DNA from: Sphaeroforma arctica JP610
Taxonomy: Eukaryota > Opisthokonta > Ichthyosporea > Ichthyophonida
NCBI RefSeq assembly: GCF_001186125.1
Contig: NW_014040305.1
Coordinates: forward strand, 79,566 to 101,102
Direction: 5' to 3'
DNA length: 21,537 nucleotides
Shown here: positions 10,901 to 20,639 of the stretch, piece by piece
Numbering within the stretch: position 1 is the stretch's first letter
How the letters are laid out: every line of letters starts with the position of its first letter
The notes under the pieces: generated by a model
What the model was told of the DNA's origin: nothing
The model's input: the letters and a program-made list of their open reading frames with translations, nothing else
Database searches by the model: none
Program-made: the position numbers and the translations under genes

Positions 10901-13900
10901 ATGCGACGCAGGAGAAGCAAAAATTTGCGGAGAAGGAAATGCTCAGTCAGGAGCTTGAGAGGATCCGAGACTCGCACACAAAGGTAATCATCGGGTATAA
11001 TTGGTTAAGTCTTTGTGATGAGATGATTCGATATAGTGGGCCGGTGGTTCACATATATAACACTTGAGCGATTGGCAATAGACATACAATGAGTTACATC
11101 CGAAACGCCGAATACATTGACACTGGGCAAATGCTCGCTCATGCGGTAGATCAGAGAAAATAATTTATTTCAGACGAAACCGAGTATTCATTGTAAGAAC
11201 GTGTTGTTTTTACCATGGATGTGGACTGATTGTATTTAGTAAGAATATGGTGTACACTGTAAGGATCACCGTGCATAGTAAAGAATGCCCCTTGGATAGG
11301 CTGTGTGTGGTATCGTTTCCACTTGTGATATCTGTAGAGGTATCACACGTGACAAACATGTGTGTACGAGACCACCACATATTCTTTCGTTGTAGATCAG
11401 CGAGGTATTTTAGACTGCCATACCACGATGTCGAGATATTAGTATAGATTATTTATATATATAAATTTGGTACTAACATGCAACAATCCACTACAACCAC
11501 TAAGGCCCTCATGGATCTGGATGAGTCACAAGAAACTACTCGCGACATGGAGTCGCAAATGCAAGTGGCGCTCGCGAAAGCCCAGGCGGACCTTGCTGAT
11601 CTGCAAGCAAGCAACGATGCCGACATGCAACGTCTGAGCGAGGAGAAGGAGCTTGTGGTGATCGAGCTAGGGCGTATGACTGAGATGAAGGACCGCATGA
11701 GTGAAGAGAAGCACCATGCAGCCGCAGAGCTGGCACAGAGCCACATGGGGGCAGAGGCGGCGCAAATGGAGTTGGCCGAGGTTCGGGATATTTTGGAGCA
11801 GGAGATAGGCGTGGTGAGCGAATTGAAGGCACTGGCCGCCGAAATTCCAGAGCTCAAGATCAAGCTGGACATCGCCTTAGCGGATGTGGATCAGCTTCGT
11901 CAGAAACTGGCGATCGCGGAGGAGTCCCATACGAACGATGAGGAAAAGGAGAAGGTGTGTGAGAGAGTGGTTCTTTGTGTATGATGCAATATGTATATAT
12001 GGAGTACTGTATGTGAGAGGGGTATATTATTATAATTCCGTGTCTGGTTTTGCACGTGCTGTAGAATCAGTTTTTTTTCAATATACATGTAAATGATTGC
12101 TAGCCACAGCTAATTTCCGGATTATAATATTTAAAATTAATCGGATTCGTCCTGCATGCGCAGGAGAACGAGAGCTCGCTCTGTCTTTCTCTATTATATT
12201 TATCAGTCTAAATACTGACGACGCTCGCGTAAACTAGTACAAACTTTTATCATTAGCGTATGGTTCTTACGTCAGCCAGTGAGTGATCGAGAGCCATCGA
12301 TGCGTTACAAGCACACATCGCAACTACGTGCGGCTATAATGTCGCCCTATTTGACATTTCGCTTAATTTGGCTCTCAACCAAACTCGTGACTGCTATATC
12401 CTCCCCACAGCTCCGTGATCTGGTCGAGGAGACGTCTCGCAAACTACAAGCCAGCGAAGCAGATGCCCAGGAAACCCATGCGAAGCTTGCTGATCTGGAA
12501 GCGACCGTCAGTAGGCTCGAAGCAGACGTGGAACGCGCTGAAGCCGAGGTAGAGAAGTCTCAAGAACAAATACAAGCACTGCAGAAGGAGACTGACCGTG
12601 CGCGCCAGGAAAATGAGGGGCTCACGAGCGAGTTGGAGGAGGTGCGCAGCGAACGAGCTAGTGCGCAGCAACAGGCCGAGGCAGCCACCGCGCGCAGTGT
12701 CGAATTGGACAATCGTGTACATGAGCTGCTGGCAAAGACCATTGGCCTGCAAGAGGCGCTGCAGGAGCTGGAGGGCGAGTCCGACGGGAACACCGCGGCC
12801 TTGCAGGACGAGTGTGCCGCACTAGAGAAGGCCAACATCGAGCTGGAGGAACGGTACAGTGCGCTGGAAGCACGCAGTGATGAACTGATGGCTACGCTTG
12901 CAGAGGCCGAGACACGCAAGGGCGAGCTGCAGGACCGCAAGGCGGACTTGGAGTCCCGCAATACGGAGTTGGCAAATCGGGTCACGGAGTTGGAGGTCAA
13001 GCTACAGATTGACGGGGAGGAGCGGTCTCATCTAGTGGCAGAGAATGAACGCGAGCTCGATGCGCTCAAGAAAGAACGTGACGAATTGTACACAGAGTCT
13101 GAGTTCTTGACTAAGCAGTGCGAGGCGCTCGAGCAGAAGTGCTTGGATCTGGAGAGCCGGCTGAACGAGGCAGGGGATGCCAGAGACGAGGAGGTGGTGA
13201 GCATGCTGCGGTGGAAGATCGAGGAGATGCGTGGGGCAGTCGAGGCCACCCACCAAGACTTGGGCGAGCGTGAAGTATTCGCTGACGCGCAGGAGGTTGT
13301 CTCAGATGATGACCATATGAGTACTGGCGAGATGTTGGAGGCTGGCTCGGATGTGGTGCAGGTATGTGCGAGGATTTAGGACATATTACTTTTGTCTTCA
13401 ATCTCGTGTAGTATTATAGTATGCACTTACACATTTACACATGTCTAGAACATCGTGGTGGCACAGACTATCAGATAACCATACACCTTTGACTTGGCCC
13501 ACTTAAGCCCTTTTTGTGTCTACGTTATATGCAGTCGTACCTTCAGCTCCAGATTTACGTGGCGACTATATGGGCTGTCAGAGTTCACCACCTTCCATGA
13601 GATTTGTATATGCATTCAAAAAGGAATCGAACGAAGATTCGTTCGCTTGTATATCTATAGTATATCGTATTTCTGATTCTGAATTTTAATGGTAACAATT
13701 TCAATTTCTCAGCTCAAGAAACGCATCAAGGTACTCGAGAAAGAGCTCAGCGTGGTCCGCTCGGCCTACGTGGAGTCTACCAGTGGTAATGATGAGGACT
13801 ACGCCAGAGACAATGAAGAACTACGCGAGAAGAATGAGAAGCTAAACAAAGAGGTACGTGGCTGTGATCAGACTACGATAATATTTTAGAAGCCACGGGC

Positions 13901-16900
13901 ATATTGGTTTCCTATGCTTACTGTTCACCTCGTTTCCACACGCAGTATGCCTCACAATTTACTTGTCACTCTGAACCTTGCAACCGTTAGATTCTTCAGC
14001 TGGAAGTGGAGGCGGCTGAGCTCAGAGGCGCGACTGAGACAAACGAGAGCCAATGCGACGAGTTGAGGAAAGAAGTAGAGGCTCTACGACAGGAATTGGC
14101 CGACAGCACCGCGCAGGCGTCTGAACTGCGCAAGCAAGTGTTTGAGCTGGAGGACATCCGAGACGATGTATGATATACATGGAAGTGTGTATAATTTCAG
14201 CCGCTCAGAAAGCTTTTATTTTGGACCTTGAAGGTCCCCAAAATGGGCAAGGGACGGGTGTTTGTTTGTTGAAGGAAGAGTTTTGGTATATAGCCTAGTT
14301 TCACAGACCATACTCTATATAACCCACATCGATTGTCTCTAGCTATATTGGTGTATCTTAATTAATACCGATTGTATTTGTATGCTCAACTTTGCACAGC
14401 TCGAGAGGAAAATGCAAGAAATGAATACTGGCACTGGCGATGCTGACTTCAAGCTGCGTTTGGCAGAGGAGAAGGTATCTGTTCTGACAGAGCAGATTGC
14501 CGCTATGGAAACAGAGGCGGATGAAACCGAAGCTGAGCTCGACGACGTCCTTGCGAAACTAGATCTTGCTGTAGAATGGTGGGCAAGCTGATTCGAAGTC
14601 GTTTTATTGGCATGTGTGTGTGTGTGTGAAGTAAGTATACGTAGCTGATGTATCTGTCGAATGTGTGGCACCTGATGAAGTTTGAAATGTAGTATCCCAA
14701 CTAATTACATCAATACCAATATCGATTCGTGCCTTGCAGCCAAGCCATGTGCAGAGAGCTGGAGAAGAAACTCGAACAAGCGAAAGAAGAGAAAGCGGCG
14801 GAGAGAGCCTCAGAAATCGCTAGAATCGAGGCCAGCAAGAAACAGCTTGAGAGCGAGAAGGCAAAAGCAATGACTGATGCAACTGAGCAGATGATTCAAT
14901 TCGAGAAGGTGAAGGGCGAGTTCACAAGGAAGATTAAGAGGCTGACCGATGAGTGTGCGCGTGAGCAATCGTTGAGGGAAGATGCTGTTGCGCAACTACA
15001 TGCGTCGGATGGTACGCCTTTGTTCAGCTGTATGTGATGTGTGATTATCATAGTATTTGTAACTGAGACCTCTAAAAGTAGTGCAGTAGTTGTTTGTTTT
15101 GGTTGCGGAGTATTTTCCGTGTCTGTTAGCTAGCGTGGGGAATAACCTATTTTAAGTACATTGTACGACTAAGTTTGGGTATTGGGCATATTGGAAATCC
15201 TGCAAACTATCGTATCTTTTATGAAAAGTGTTGTATAGCATGGTAAAGTCTGCTGGAAATTTCACCATCCTTAACAGTACACAACACTGCAGCAATATTT
15301 CCAGTTGTGAGTGCCGTCATTCAGGATCGCAAACATTCTGTAGAATCGATAGCTACGTAGCAAGCAGGTGCTCACGTTGATCATACTGTATATTCTCAGC
15401 ATCTGTTGAAGTGGATGCTAAAATGGGCGAAATGCACCAAGAGCTTGAGGCGGCACAAGCTAAACTCACCATTGCGGAGCAGAAGATTAGCAAATTAAGG
15501 GACGAGGTCAATGGCGCAGCGGTATGTGCGCAGCTAAACCCTAAAACATGGGTTACGCGCTCAGTTTGGGTCTTGCTATATCTTTTGCTTGCGTGCTTTG
15601 GTTGACCACTGCGCATCCTATTAGTTGAACACTGAGCATCCTTTGTATTCATGATATTTTTTTAGTTATTCCATGACGCTGCAGGACGTTTTGCATAGCG
15701 TCAGCCGCCAATGAAAACGTTTTAGATAATTGGCAGGCAGAGACTTTTAGCCGGGAGAACAAGCTTGCTTATACCAACCCAAAAAAATATTGAACACCCC
15801 CTACTCCATAGTACTAACCCAACATGTATATCGAACACCCCCTACTATCCTTACAGCCGGGAATTGCGGAGAAACTCGCGCTCTTAGAACGTGCGGATGC
15901 CAAACGAGCCGCAGAAATACAACGGATTAAGAAGCGTCTGACCGACCGTACTGCTGAGCTCAAGTATGTGCTATTCATTACTCAGTCGATGGGTTACTGA
16001 TCGTTTGAATGTACTACTAGGTCGTTTGGCACTATGCTACAATTGTGATTAACCTTTTATCATAATTCTATGTGGACAATTTTATATGTATATTTTTGTC
16101 GTATAAGTAGTATTGGTTAGTGTGAGTGATTGTGTGTAGATATTTGTCTGCATTGTCCAGGAATGGTTGACGTGAGCCACCATAGAAAACGGTGAGGAAC
16201 AACAAATACATGGTCTTTGGTCTGTCTTTGTAGTCTTGGGTCTGTGCTTGCTATATATATATTACTGGAATGTAGAATCTTCTGTGATCTATCTTTGTAG
16301 TCTTAGATCTGTGCTTGCTATATAGATGTTACTGGAATGTAGAATCTTCTGTGATCTTTCTACATAGTTTTAGGACTGTGCCTGCTATATATATCTTAGA
16401 CTGGAATGTAGAATCTTCTGTGATCTTTCTATATAGTTTTAGGTCTGTGCTTGCTATATATATCTTAGACTGGAATCTAGAATCTGACGAAACCAGCAAC
16501 TCGATACTTCACAGGGCGATCAAAGACGAGAAGTTTGAATTAGAACGGAATTCGATCAGATCTACCAAGGCGAAGGAACGCCTTATTGAGCAATTGAAAA
16601 AGAAGGTTGCCAGTTTGGAAAGCAGGGATGCCACACGCTCAGCTTCTTCGAATGGCAAGAACGATTCGGAGAAGAAAATGAGAGGTATAAATGATGTAAA
16701 TTGTGAGCTAGCACAGGCTCTGGCTGTTGTACAAATGATCCTAGATATTGCTTAACTACGTTGTGTGTTTATTCTGGTTAGTGAATTTGTTTTTGGTTTA
16801 TTCTTAATAGTTATCTGGTTATTGAACGATAAGCCGATATCAATTCTAGTTGTTGTACTATAACGCGCGTTAGTTTTACCTAGGTAAGATTTGCTCGCCT

Positions 16901-17977
16901 ATATGTATTGTGTCATAGACCTGCCGCAAACATGTTCATAATACAATACACCATGTTGCCTTGGAGATTCTGAATAGCACAGCACCATTCTTTTTCCCAT
17001 GCAGAGAGCTTCGACGCCATGAACCGCCTTAGTGTTAAGCAAAGCAAAGACTTACAAGCAGCACGAAGGGAAAATGAGTTGTTGAAGGCAAATTTGCAAG
17101 CGTTAGAACTCGAGAGGGTATGTATTTCGCTTGTTTGGCTTGCGTTTAGTAGTAGTAACATATGTTTTTGTTTGTATTAGTTTTCCATACGCTTGTCCCT
17201 TGCTAACTGAATATTGGCTAGTACTGTCACCACATACCGACGAATGCTTTGTGGCTTGATCGGTGCCACTCGCAATTTCATCTGGCTGGTATGTACCAGG
17301 CAGCCTTCCTGACAGGCTTGTGATGAGATATTTATAATCCCTAACTCTGAACCCTAAAGCCTAAAACCTTGAACCCCTAAAATTCCATTCGCAATCACTC
17401 CATTCGCAACCAACTTCTGCAGGTACGTGCACAGGGGGAAATCGAAGGAAGTAGGAGGCGAGAGCATCGCGGCCGCTCGACAACACCTTCACAAATACGT
17501 CGTAATAGTAAGTGAGATTTGAAAGATATTAAAATACAGGTGTGCAATAGAAAGTGGAATAGAATCAATCCAGACTCATACAGTGAAACTGGCTATATTG
17601 TGTTAACTTCGTTTTCATACAAGCCAAATGTTTACCCTACCTTATCAGATGTTAGTGCTTAAGATCTTAAGGTTGAGACCATCGTCTCGCAGAGCAGTAC
17701 ACGCTCATGGTTGCTCGTAGTTGTTCTAGATTGACAGTGTTCGTGAATTACTATATTATGTGCCCCCACAAAATTTAAAATCAAGATGTGAAATAATGCT
17801 TGTCTTGAAAGAATACCATAAAATAATGTGCATTACAATGTTGTCCTTTGAATTGTCGCACCCGCACCCTTTTGAGCATGGACTAAACCATTCGGATTGT
17901 CCGTTCCATTGACAGACTCGAGATCTAGGCAAGGTTCAGGGTCGCGGCAGCAGGCTCGGGAATCGATCAGGGCTTGA
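4289..17977 (+). CDS. Giant acidic-repeat and coiled-coil protein, golgin-like (17 exons, about 2000 aa)
   Basis: Exons: 4289-4744, 6399-6525, 6888-7026, 7370-9171, 10334-10983, 11505-11954, 12411-13361, 13713-13853, 13991-14167, 14400-14578, 14740-15011, 15400-15521, 15857-15963, 16515-16684, 17005-17117, 17423-17507, 17916-17977. Every junction keeps phase and the sum is 6003 bases. The start ATG has G at -3 and +4. Residues 1-35 ([20 protein letters not shown]...) resemble the short amphipathic M-x-W-F starts of golgins such as golgin-84 and TMF1. Residues about 36-850 are acidic, Ser/Asp-rich and repetitive. Residues about 870-1960 are heptad coiled coil. The last 40 are Arg/Ser-rich. A Golgi or vesicle tether is the best analogy, but no GRIP domain, GRAB domain or C-terminal membrane segment is present, so the role is inferred. 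The weakest junction is donor 9172 (GTGTAG); a split into two genes within that intron remains possible. Confidence 0.82.
4745..6398 (+). other. Intron 1 of the giant gene, with a TA-rich microsatellite
   Basis: A 1654-base intron between a GTAAGT donor and a CAG acceptor. It holds the TA/TG microsatellite at about 4859-5034 and a poly-G tract near 5488-5498. The remaining 1.3 kb shows no exon-like stretch. The open frame across 6291-6398 has no coding character before the acceptor. Confidence 0.6.
4859..5034. repeat. (TA)n/(TG)n microsatellite
   Basis: Long alternating TA runs are interrupted by a short TG run at about 4905-4914 and followed by a GATATA-type degenerate extension. The tyrosine/isoleucine-rich open frames across it are an artefact of TATATA. 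Confidence 0.95.
8047..8650 (+). repeat. FNRVA protein repeat array (8 copies)
   Basis: Copies begin near 8047, 8131, 8352, 8403, 8454, 8505, 8556 and 8619. The middle copies are exactly 51 bases (17 residues) apart. The core is [17 protein letters not shown], with variants [27 protein letters not shown] and GFNRMASMS. At the DNA level the copies differ at many silent positions, while the F-(N/D)-R-(V/M)-x-x-(M/L/I/V)-S core holds. That suggests protein-level selection rather than recent duplication. I do not recognise the motif. Confidence 0.9.
8161..8322 (+). repeat. Exact 54-base coding triplication
   Basis: Three identical, in-frame 54-base units (8161-8214, 8215-8268, 8269-8322), each encoding [18 protein letters not shown] in one register. 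Complete identity, silent sites included, shows very recent expansion or homogenisation, unlike the older FNRVA repeats on either side. Confidence 0.95.
9172..10333 (+). other. Intron 4 of the giant gene
   Basis: A 1162-base intron, most of which is the minisatellite at about 9430-10225. The donor (GTGTAG) is weak. The acceptor context TTCCACAG is good, with an alternative AAG three bases downstream in the same phase. It separates the acidic half of the protein from the coiled-coil half. Confidence 0.6.
9430..10225. repeat. Intronic minisatellite, about 38-base unit, about 20 copies
   Basis: A degenerate array built on GCATTCATATGATACTAGAT followed by ATTCTACATACGACACCA. Unit lengths vary slightly, and copies differ by substitutions and small indels. 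Copies in the middle (about 9890-10020) are most alike. Confidence 0.93.
11471..11477 (+). other. TACTAAC branch site of intron 5
   Basis: A perfect TACTAAC lies about 27 bases before the acceptor AAG ending at 11504. The acceptor tract is pyrimidine-poor, so this strong branch site helps fix the start of exon 6 at 11505. The in-frame ATG at 11478 is then intronic. Confidence 0.65.
14218..14244. repeat. Imperfect hairpin in intron 9
   Basis: A 12-base left arm (14218-14229) and a 14-base right arm (14231-14244) are complementary apart from a two-base bulge, with a one-base loop. It could form a stable RNA stem 50 bases after the donor. It may also be a remnant of a small foldback element. 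Confidence 0.7.
15772..15850. repeat. Two-copy imperfect repeat carrying the intron 12 branch site
   Basis: Two copies of about 39 bases share TACYAACCCAA and GAACACCCCCTACT. The second holds a perfect TACTAAC at 15812-15818, about 39 bases before the exon 13 acceptor at 15856. The first has TACCAAC. Confidence 0.8.
16211..16490. repeat. Intron 13 minisatellite, 67-69 base unit, about 4 copies
   Basis: The marker CTGGAATGTAGAATCT begins at 16265, 16332, 16401 and (one change) 16470. Each copy also contains CTGTGCTTGCTATATA. The last copy stops about 25 bases before the exon 14 acceptor at 16514. The open frame running through it is repeat-driven until the exon begins. Confidence 0.92.
17338..17383. 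repeat. Degenerate CCCTAA-like tract in intron 15
   Basis: About 46 bases read as imperfect CCCTAA repeats (CCCTAACTCTGAACCCTAAA, then CCTAAAACC and CCCCTAAAA). It resembles a decayed interstitial telomeric repeat, but it is short and irregular. Confidence 0.5.
17916..17977 (+). other. Last exon: basic Arg/Ser/Gln tail
   Basis: Phase 1 entry after CAG at 17915 completes an Asn codon, then encodes [19 protein letters not shown] and a TGA stop. Together with exon 16 ([20 protein letters not shown]) it makes a strongly basic C-terminus, opposite in charge to the acidic N-terminal half. Confidence 0.7.
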
Positions 17978-19137
17978 GTAAGTCACAACCCCACAACCCG
18001 GTATCATCGTTCCCGGAATAATCATTAGTAAAACCCGATTTAACAAGGGCGGCTGCAAGAGCATGGACTCGCGCGTAAGAGCGTCGAAAGCATGTAATTA
18101 ACAAAAGCATGCGGAATATGTAGCTAAGAAAAGCATGCGTATTGTATGATATATGCATAGCCAGTACAGGCATGAACAAGTTGTTGCTCAATAGTGAGCA
18201 GGTGACGACTCAGCTGCCTCCAGATGGTATGAATTGCGAGTGAGTGCTCATGATAGACATACGCTGAAATAAATCAATTCCCACTTGTAACTATATCACG
18301 TTTAAATCAATTTCTCTGTGTACGAAAAAAATACTTTCAAACTGGTGTGCTGATTGATGTTTTCAAACTGCCCTAGTCAACAGCCTATCAAATGTGCCAA
18401 TAGATCAAATGTGCGTGCATTCGAATTGTTGCAATTTTTGGTATCGCCAGGCAATAAATTGCTATCCCACCTAGCGCGGTTTTAGTTGAGCTGAGCCCCT
18501 GGGGTAATAAGGGACCTGCCTAGTTCCTGAACAAGCAGATGGAGACAGTGAACTTAGCCTCGCTGTGCGTGTGCGTATGCGTTTTGAAAGTATTGTTGAT
18601 GACATTAATATACGACAATGATCATTTACCGCAGTATGGTAAAGAATAGCCATATATCTTCAGTTGGCTGCAAACAATCGTTTACCATGCTACCTGTACT
18701 CGGATGATCAGGGCGACATGCGTGACTTTCATCTCAGAAAGCGCGAGAGGCACAAAAGTACGATTCGTAGACCGGCCTCTGAGGATCAAGCTGGTGATAA
18801 TCAGTCGTATTCCCTGGGTTCGATTCCTGATTGAGGAAATTGCAATCTGGGATGGAGGCTTTGCACACAGCTCACATGGCAGTAAAAGTAGAGCGGGAGC
18901 TGATAGCCTCTGTCTGCTCATGCACACGTTTCAAGCTCTCCATCTGAAAGCAGTCCTGATCCAGCTCATAACAGCCGCGTGGCGTGCATACTTAATAGAC
19001 TATCAGAAACTTGTGGGACATCCATCGAAGCCGTCGCTGGGACGGAGAATATTTATTCCACTGGTACATGTAAGATTGCCGGATGTGAACGCGATAATCT
19101 GATACCCTCATTCGATTAGAAAATCACAATGTAGATA
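17978..19137. other. Convergent intergenic region between the giant gene and TADA2
   Basis: About 1.2 kb lies between two genes that end toward each other. A possible AATAAA for the giant gene is at 18268-18273, about 290 bases past its stop. The open frame at 18704-19102 has no recognisable domain and no clear codon bias. A lone B-box-like GGTTCGATTCC occurs at 18817-18827. Nothing else is recognisable. Confidence 0.5.
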
Positions 19138-19337
19138 CTTGTCAAACTTAATCAATTCAGGCAATTCCGGCAGTACAAACGAATGGTTTATCAATGATTA
19201 GCTAATATTTTATTTATATGTATTATTCAGCAGTTGCCTTGTCAAACTTAATCAATTCAGGCAATTCCGGCAGTACAAACGAATGGTTTATCAATGATTA
19301 GCTAATATTTTATTTATATGTATTATTCAGCAGTTGT
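19138..19337. repeat. Perfect 100-base tandem duplication at the TADA2 3' end
   Basis: Bases 19138-19236 and 19238-19336 are identical over 99 positions, with a period of 100. The unit includes the last TADA2 codons with the stop (19323-19325) and the minus-strand AATAAA, so a second stop and poly(A) signal lie just downstream. It is either very recent or an assembly duplication. Confidence 0.95.
19308..19313 (-). promoter_or_regulatory. AATAAA polyadenylation signal of TADA2
   Basis: On the minus strand AATAAA begins about ten bases past the stop codon. A second identical signal at 19208-19213 comes from the tandem duplication. Confidence 0.5.
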
Positions 19338-20480
19338 CTCCGGGTATATCCTCTCCTTAACCAGTAGTTTCTTAATGCGTTCCTTCTTCTCCTCGGTGAC
19401 ATATTCATTTAGAGAGTCCTGGGACGTAAGTAATAAGCTCTGTAGGAAGAAGGGATGGGGCAAGACTCTTACATATTAGAGTACAATGGTCGAGAATCAT
19501 ATCTACAATCAAAGTATTAGAATACAATGGTCGAGAGAATCATATCTACAATTATATTGAAGCAAAATGATCCAGTGAATTATCAGGAGTCTGAAAACAT
19601 ATTGAGAAAAGTGCAACATATATACAGTCAGTGCAGCTGGTATAAGAGAAATAAGTGCGGTTTCAGGAAGCATCTTTTGAACGTTGGGTGAGAACACTAC
19701 TAAATATATTGCATCGGAGCTTCTAGATTAAAATTCAAAGATCATGCATGACGCTAGTGAGCTCTTCGCCATTCGCAAGGCTGATCTTCGTAAAATAATA
19801 CGTATACACTGCTGGGCGGGTATGGCAGATAAAAACGTACATACAAGCAGATACATGTCAATGTTCGCACATACGTACCTTCACCGTAATATACTGTACA
19901 GGCGTGAACCCACTATCCTCGCAAGCCTGTAGTTCCCCTGCGTTCAGTAGATCGTAAGCGTCGTCCAGTCTTGTCATTTGAGTGCCTCTGTCACTGTCTG
20001 ATGCGTGTTCTTCTGATGGCCCGTTCGTGCTTGTAACAGTGTCCGCCGCTACAATACTACTTCCTTGTAAGCTAACTGCTAGACTACTGTCGGTTCCCCG
20101 CACATCCCTTCGGATATCCATAAGGTTGCCATGGCAACCCTCCTTCGCCGCATCTCTAACTCTGCTATCTTGTTTAAACTTATCGACACTTTCCCAGTCC
20201 GTCAGACCCAATGTTCGATAATTCTGCAGTGTTTCAATCCGCCGCCTTAGACGACGTTCCCTCCGAAGACCGTCCACAAAGCACTTATAGGCCTTGTGAT
20301 CTCTGAACAGCTTTGCGAATCCCGCCAGTTCGTCGCGTACTACATATCTGTCGGAAGCAAAAGACGGGCATTCATGAAAAGATCGCGTTGAAATTGAATT
20401 GGAAATTACTTAACAGCAAGGTTTTCAGCTCGTAATACGCGTACATTATTGTCTGGATGAAGAGTTTGGGCCTTCAGGTT
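19323..20480 (-). CDS. TADA2: ADA2/TADA2 transcriptional adaptor, 3' part
   Basis: Minus-strand exons in transcript order: 20480-20410, 20347-19879, 19418-19323 (stop TAA). Phases agree; donor GTACGT follows 19879. The segment RDELAGFAKLFRDHKAYKCF then VDGLRRERRLRRRIETLQNY matches the conserved ADA2 core before the SWIRM domain (human TADA2A has ELRREIKRLQEYRTAGI). The preceding exon, NLKAQTLHPDNNVRVLRAEN, fits the region aligned with YPKEVQDLYE. Then come a Ser/Thr/Asp linker and a SWIRM-like end: DLLNAGELQACEDSGFTPVQ, YITVKDSLNEY and KKERIKKLLVKERIY. ADA2 links Gcn5 acetyltransferase to Ada3 and stimulates nucleosomal histone acetylation in SAGA/ATAC-type complexes in the nucleus. The ZZ finger and SANT exons are not found and should lie upstream, probably outside the window. 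The C-terminus is shorter than a typical SWIRM. Confidence 0.85.
19474..19556. repeat. Two-copy imperfect tandem repeat in the last TADA2 intron
   Basis: Two copies of about 41 bases share TATTAGARTACAATGGTCGA and ATCATATCTACAAT. The second has a two-base GA insertion. It lies within the 460-base intron 19419-19878; the rest of that intron holds nothing recognisable. Confidence 0.85.
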
Positions 20481-20639
20481 CTAACTGACCCGAGATTGGT
20501 CATAAGTTACGACACTTCCATCTATATGAAACGTAGTGCAACATATACAAATACTGAACCACGTGGTAAAGATGGAGATTATACAAAATTTGGACTTAGA
20601 ACGCGTGTATCAACAACATCGAGTAGTGGAAGGTGGATG

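Larger units (their letters stand above)
10334..17507 (+). other. Coiled-coil region of the giant protein (exons 5-16)
   Basis: Twelve exons encode residues about 842-1980. Heptad-like Leu/Ala spacing with Glu, Lys, Arg and Gln is continuous; examples are [20 protein letters not shown] in exon 7 and [10 protein letters not shown] in exon 14. A Ser-rich linker ([20 protein letters not shown]) at the start of exon 5 marks the switch from the acidic half. Most internal introns here are phase 0. Breaks in the coil appear near the end of exon 7 ([17 protein letters not shown]) and in exon 14 ([17 protein letters not shown]). Similarity to myosin tails or other golgins would mostly reflect composition. 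Confidence 0.85.

Noticed and set aside
12560-13000. 146-residue minus-strand open frame, and similar ones at 10437-10901 and 11453-11872
   Set aside because: These are antisense shadows of the coiled-coil exons, with Ser/Ala/Leu-rich composition expected from Glu/Lys/Gln codons.
18760-18840. tRNA-like sequence with GGTTCGATTCC and an AAGCTGGTGATAA D-loop-like stretch
   Set aside because: Only about 11 bases separate the D-like and T-like parts, leaving no room for an anticodon arm. The acceptor stem pairs poorly. At most it is a decayed tRNA-derived scrap.
18704-19102. 132-residue open frame on the plus strand
   Set aside because: No domain, repeat or exon-like boundary is visible. It lies between two gene ends and overlaps an equally featureless minus-strand frame.
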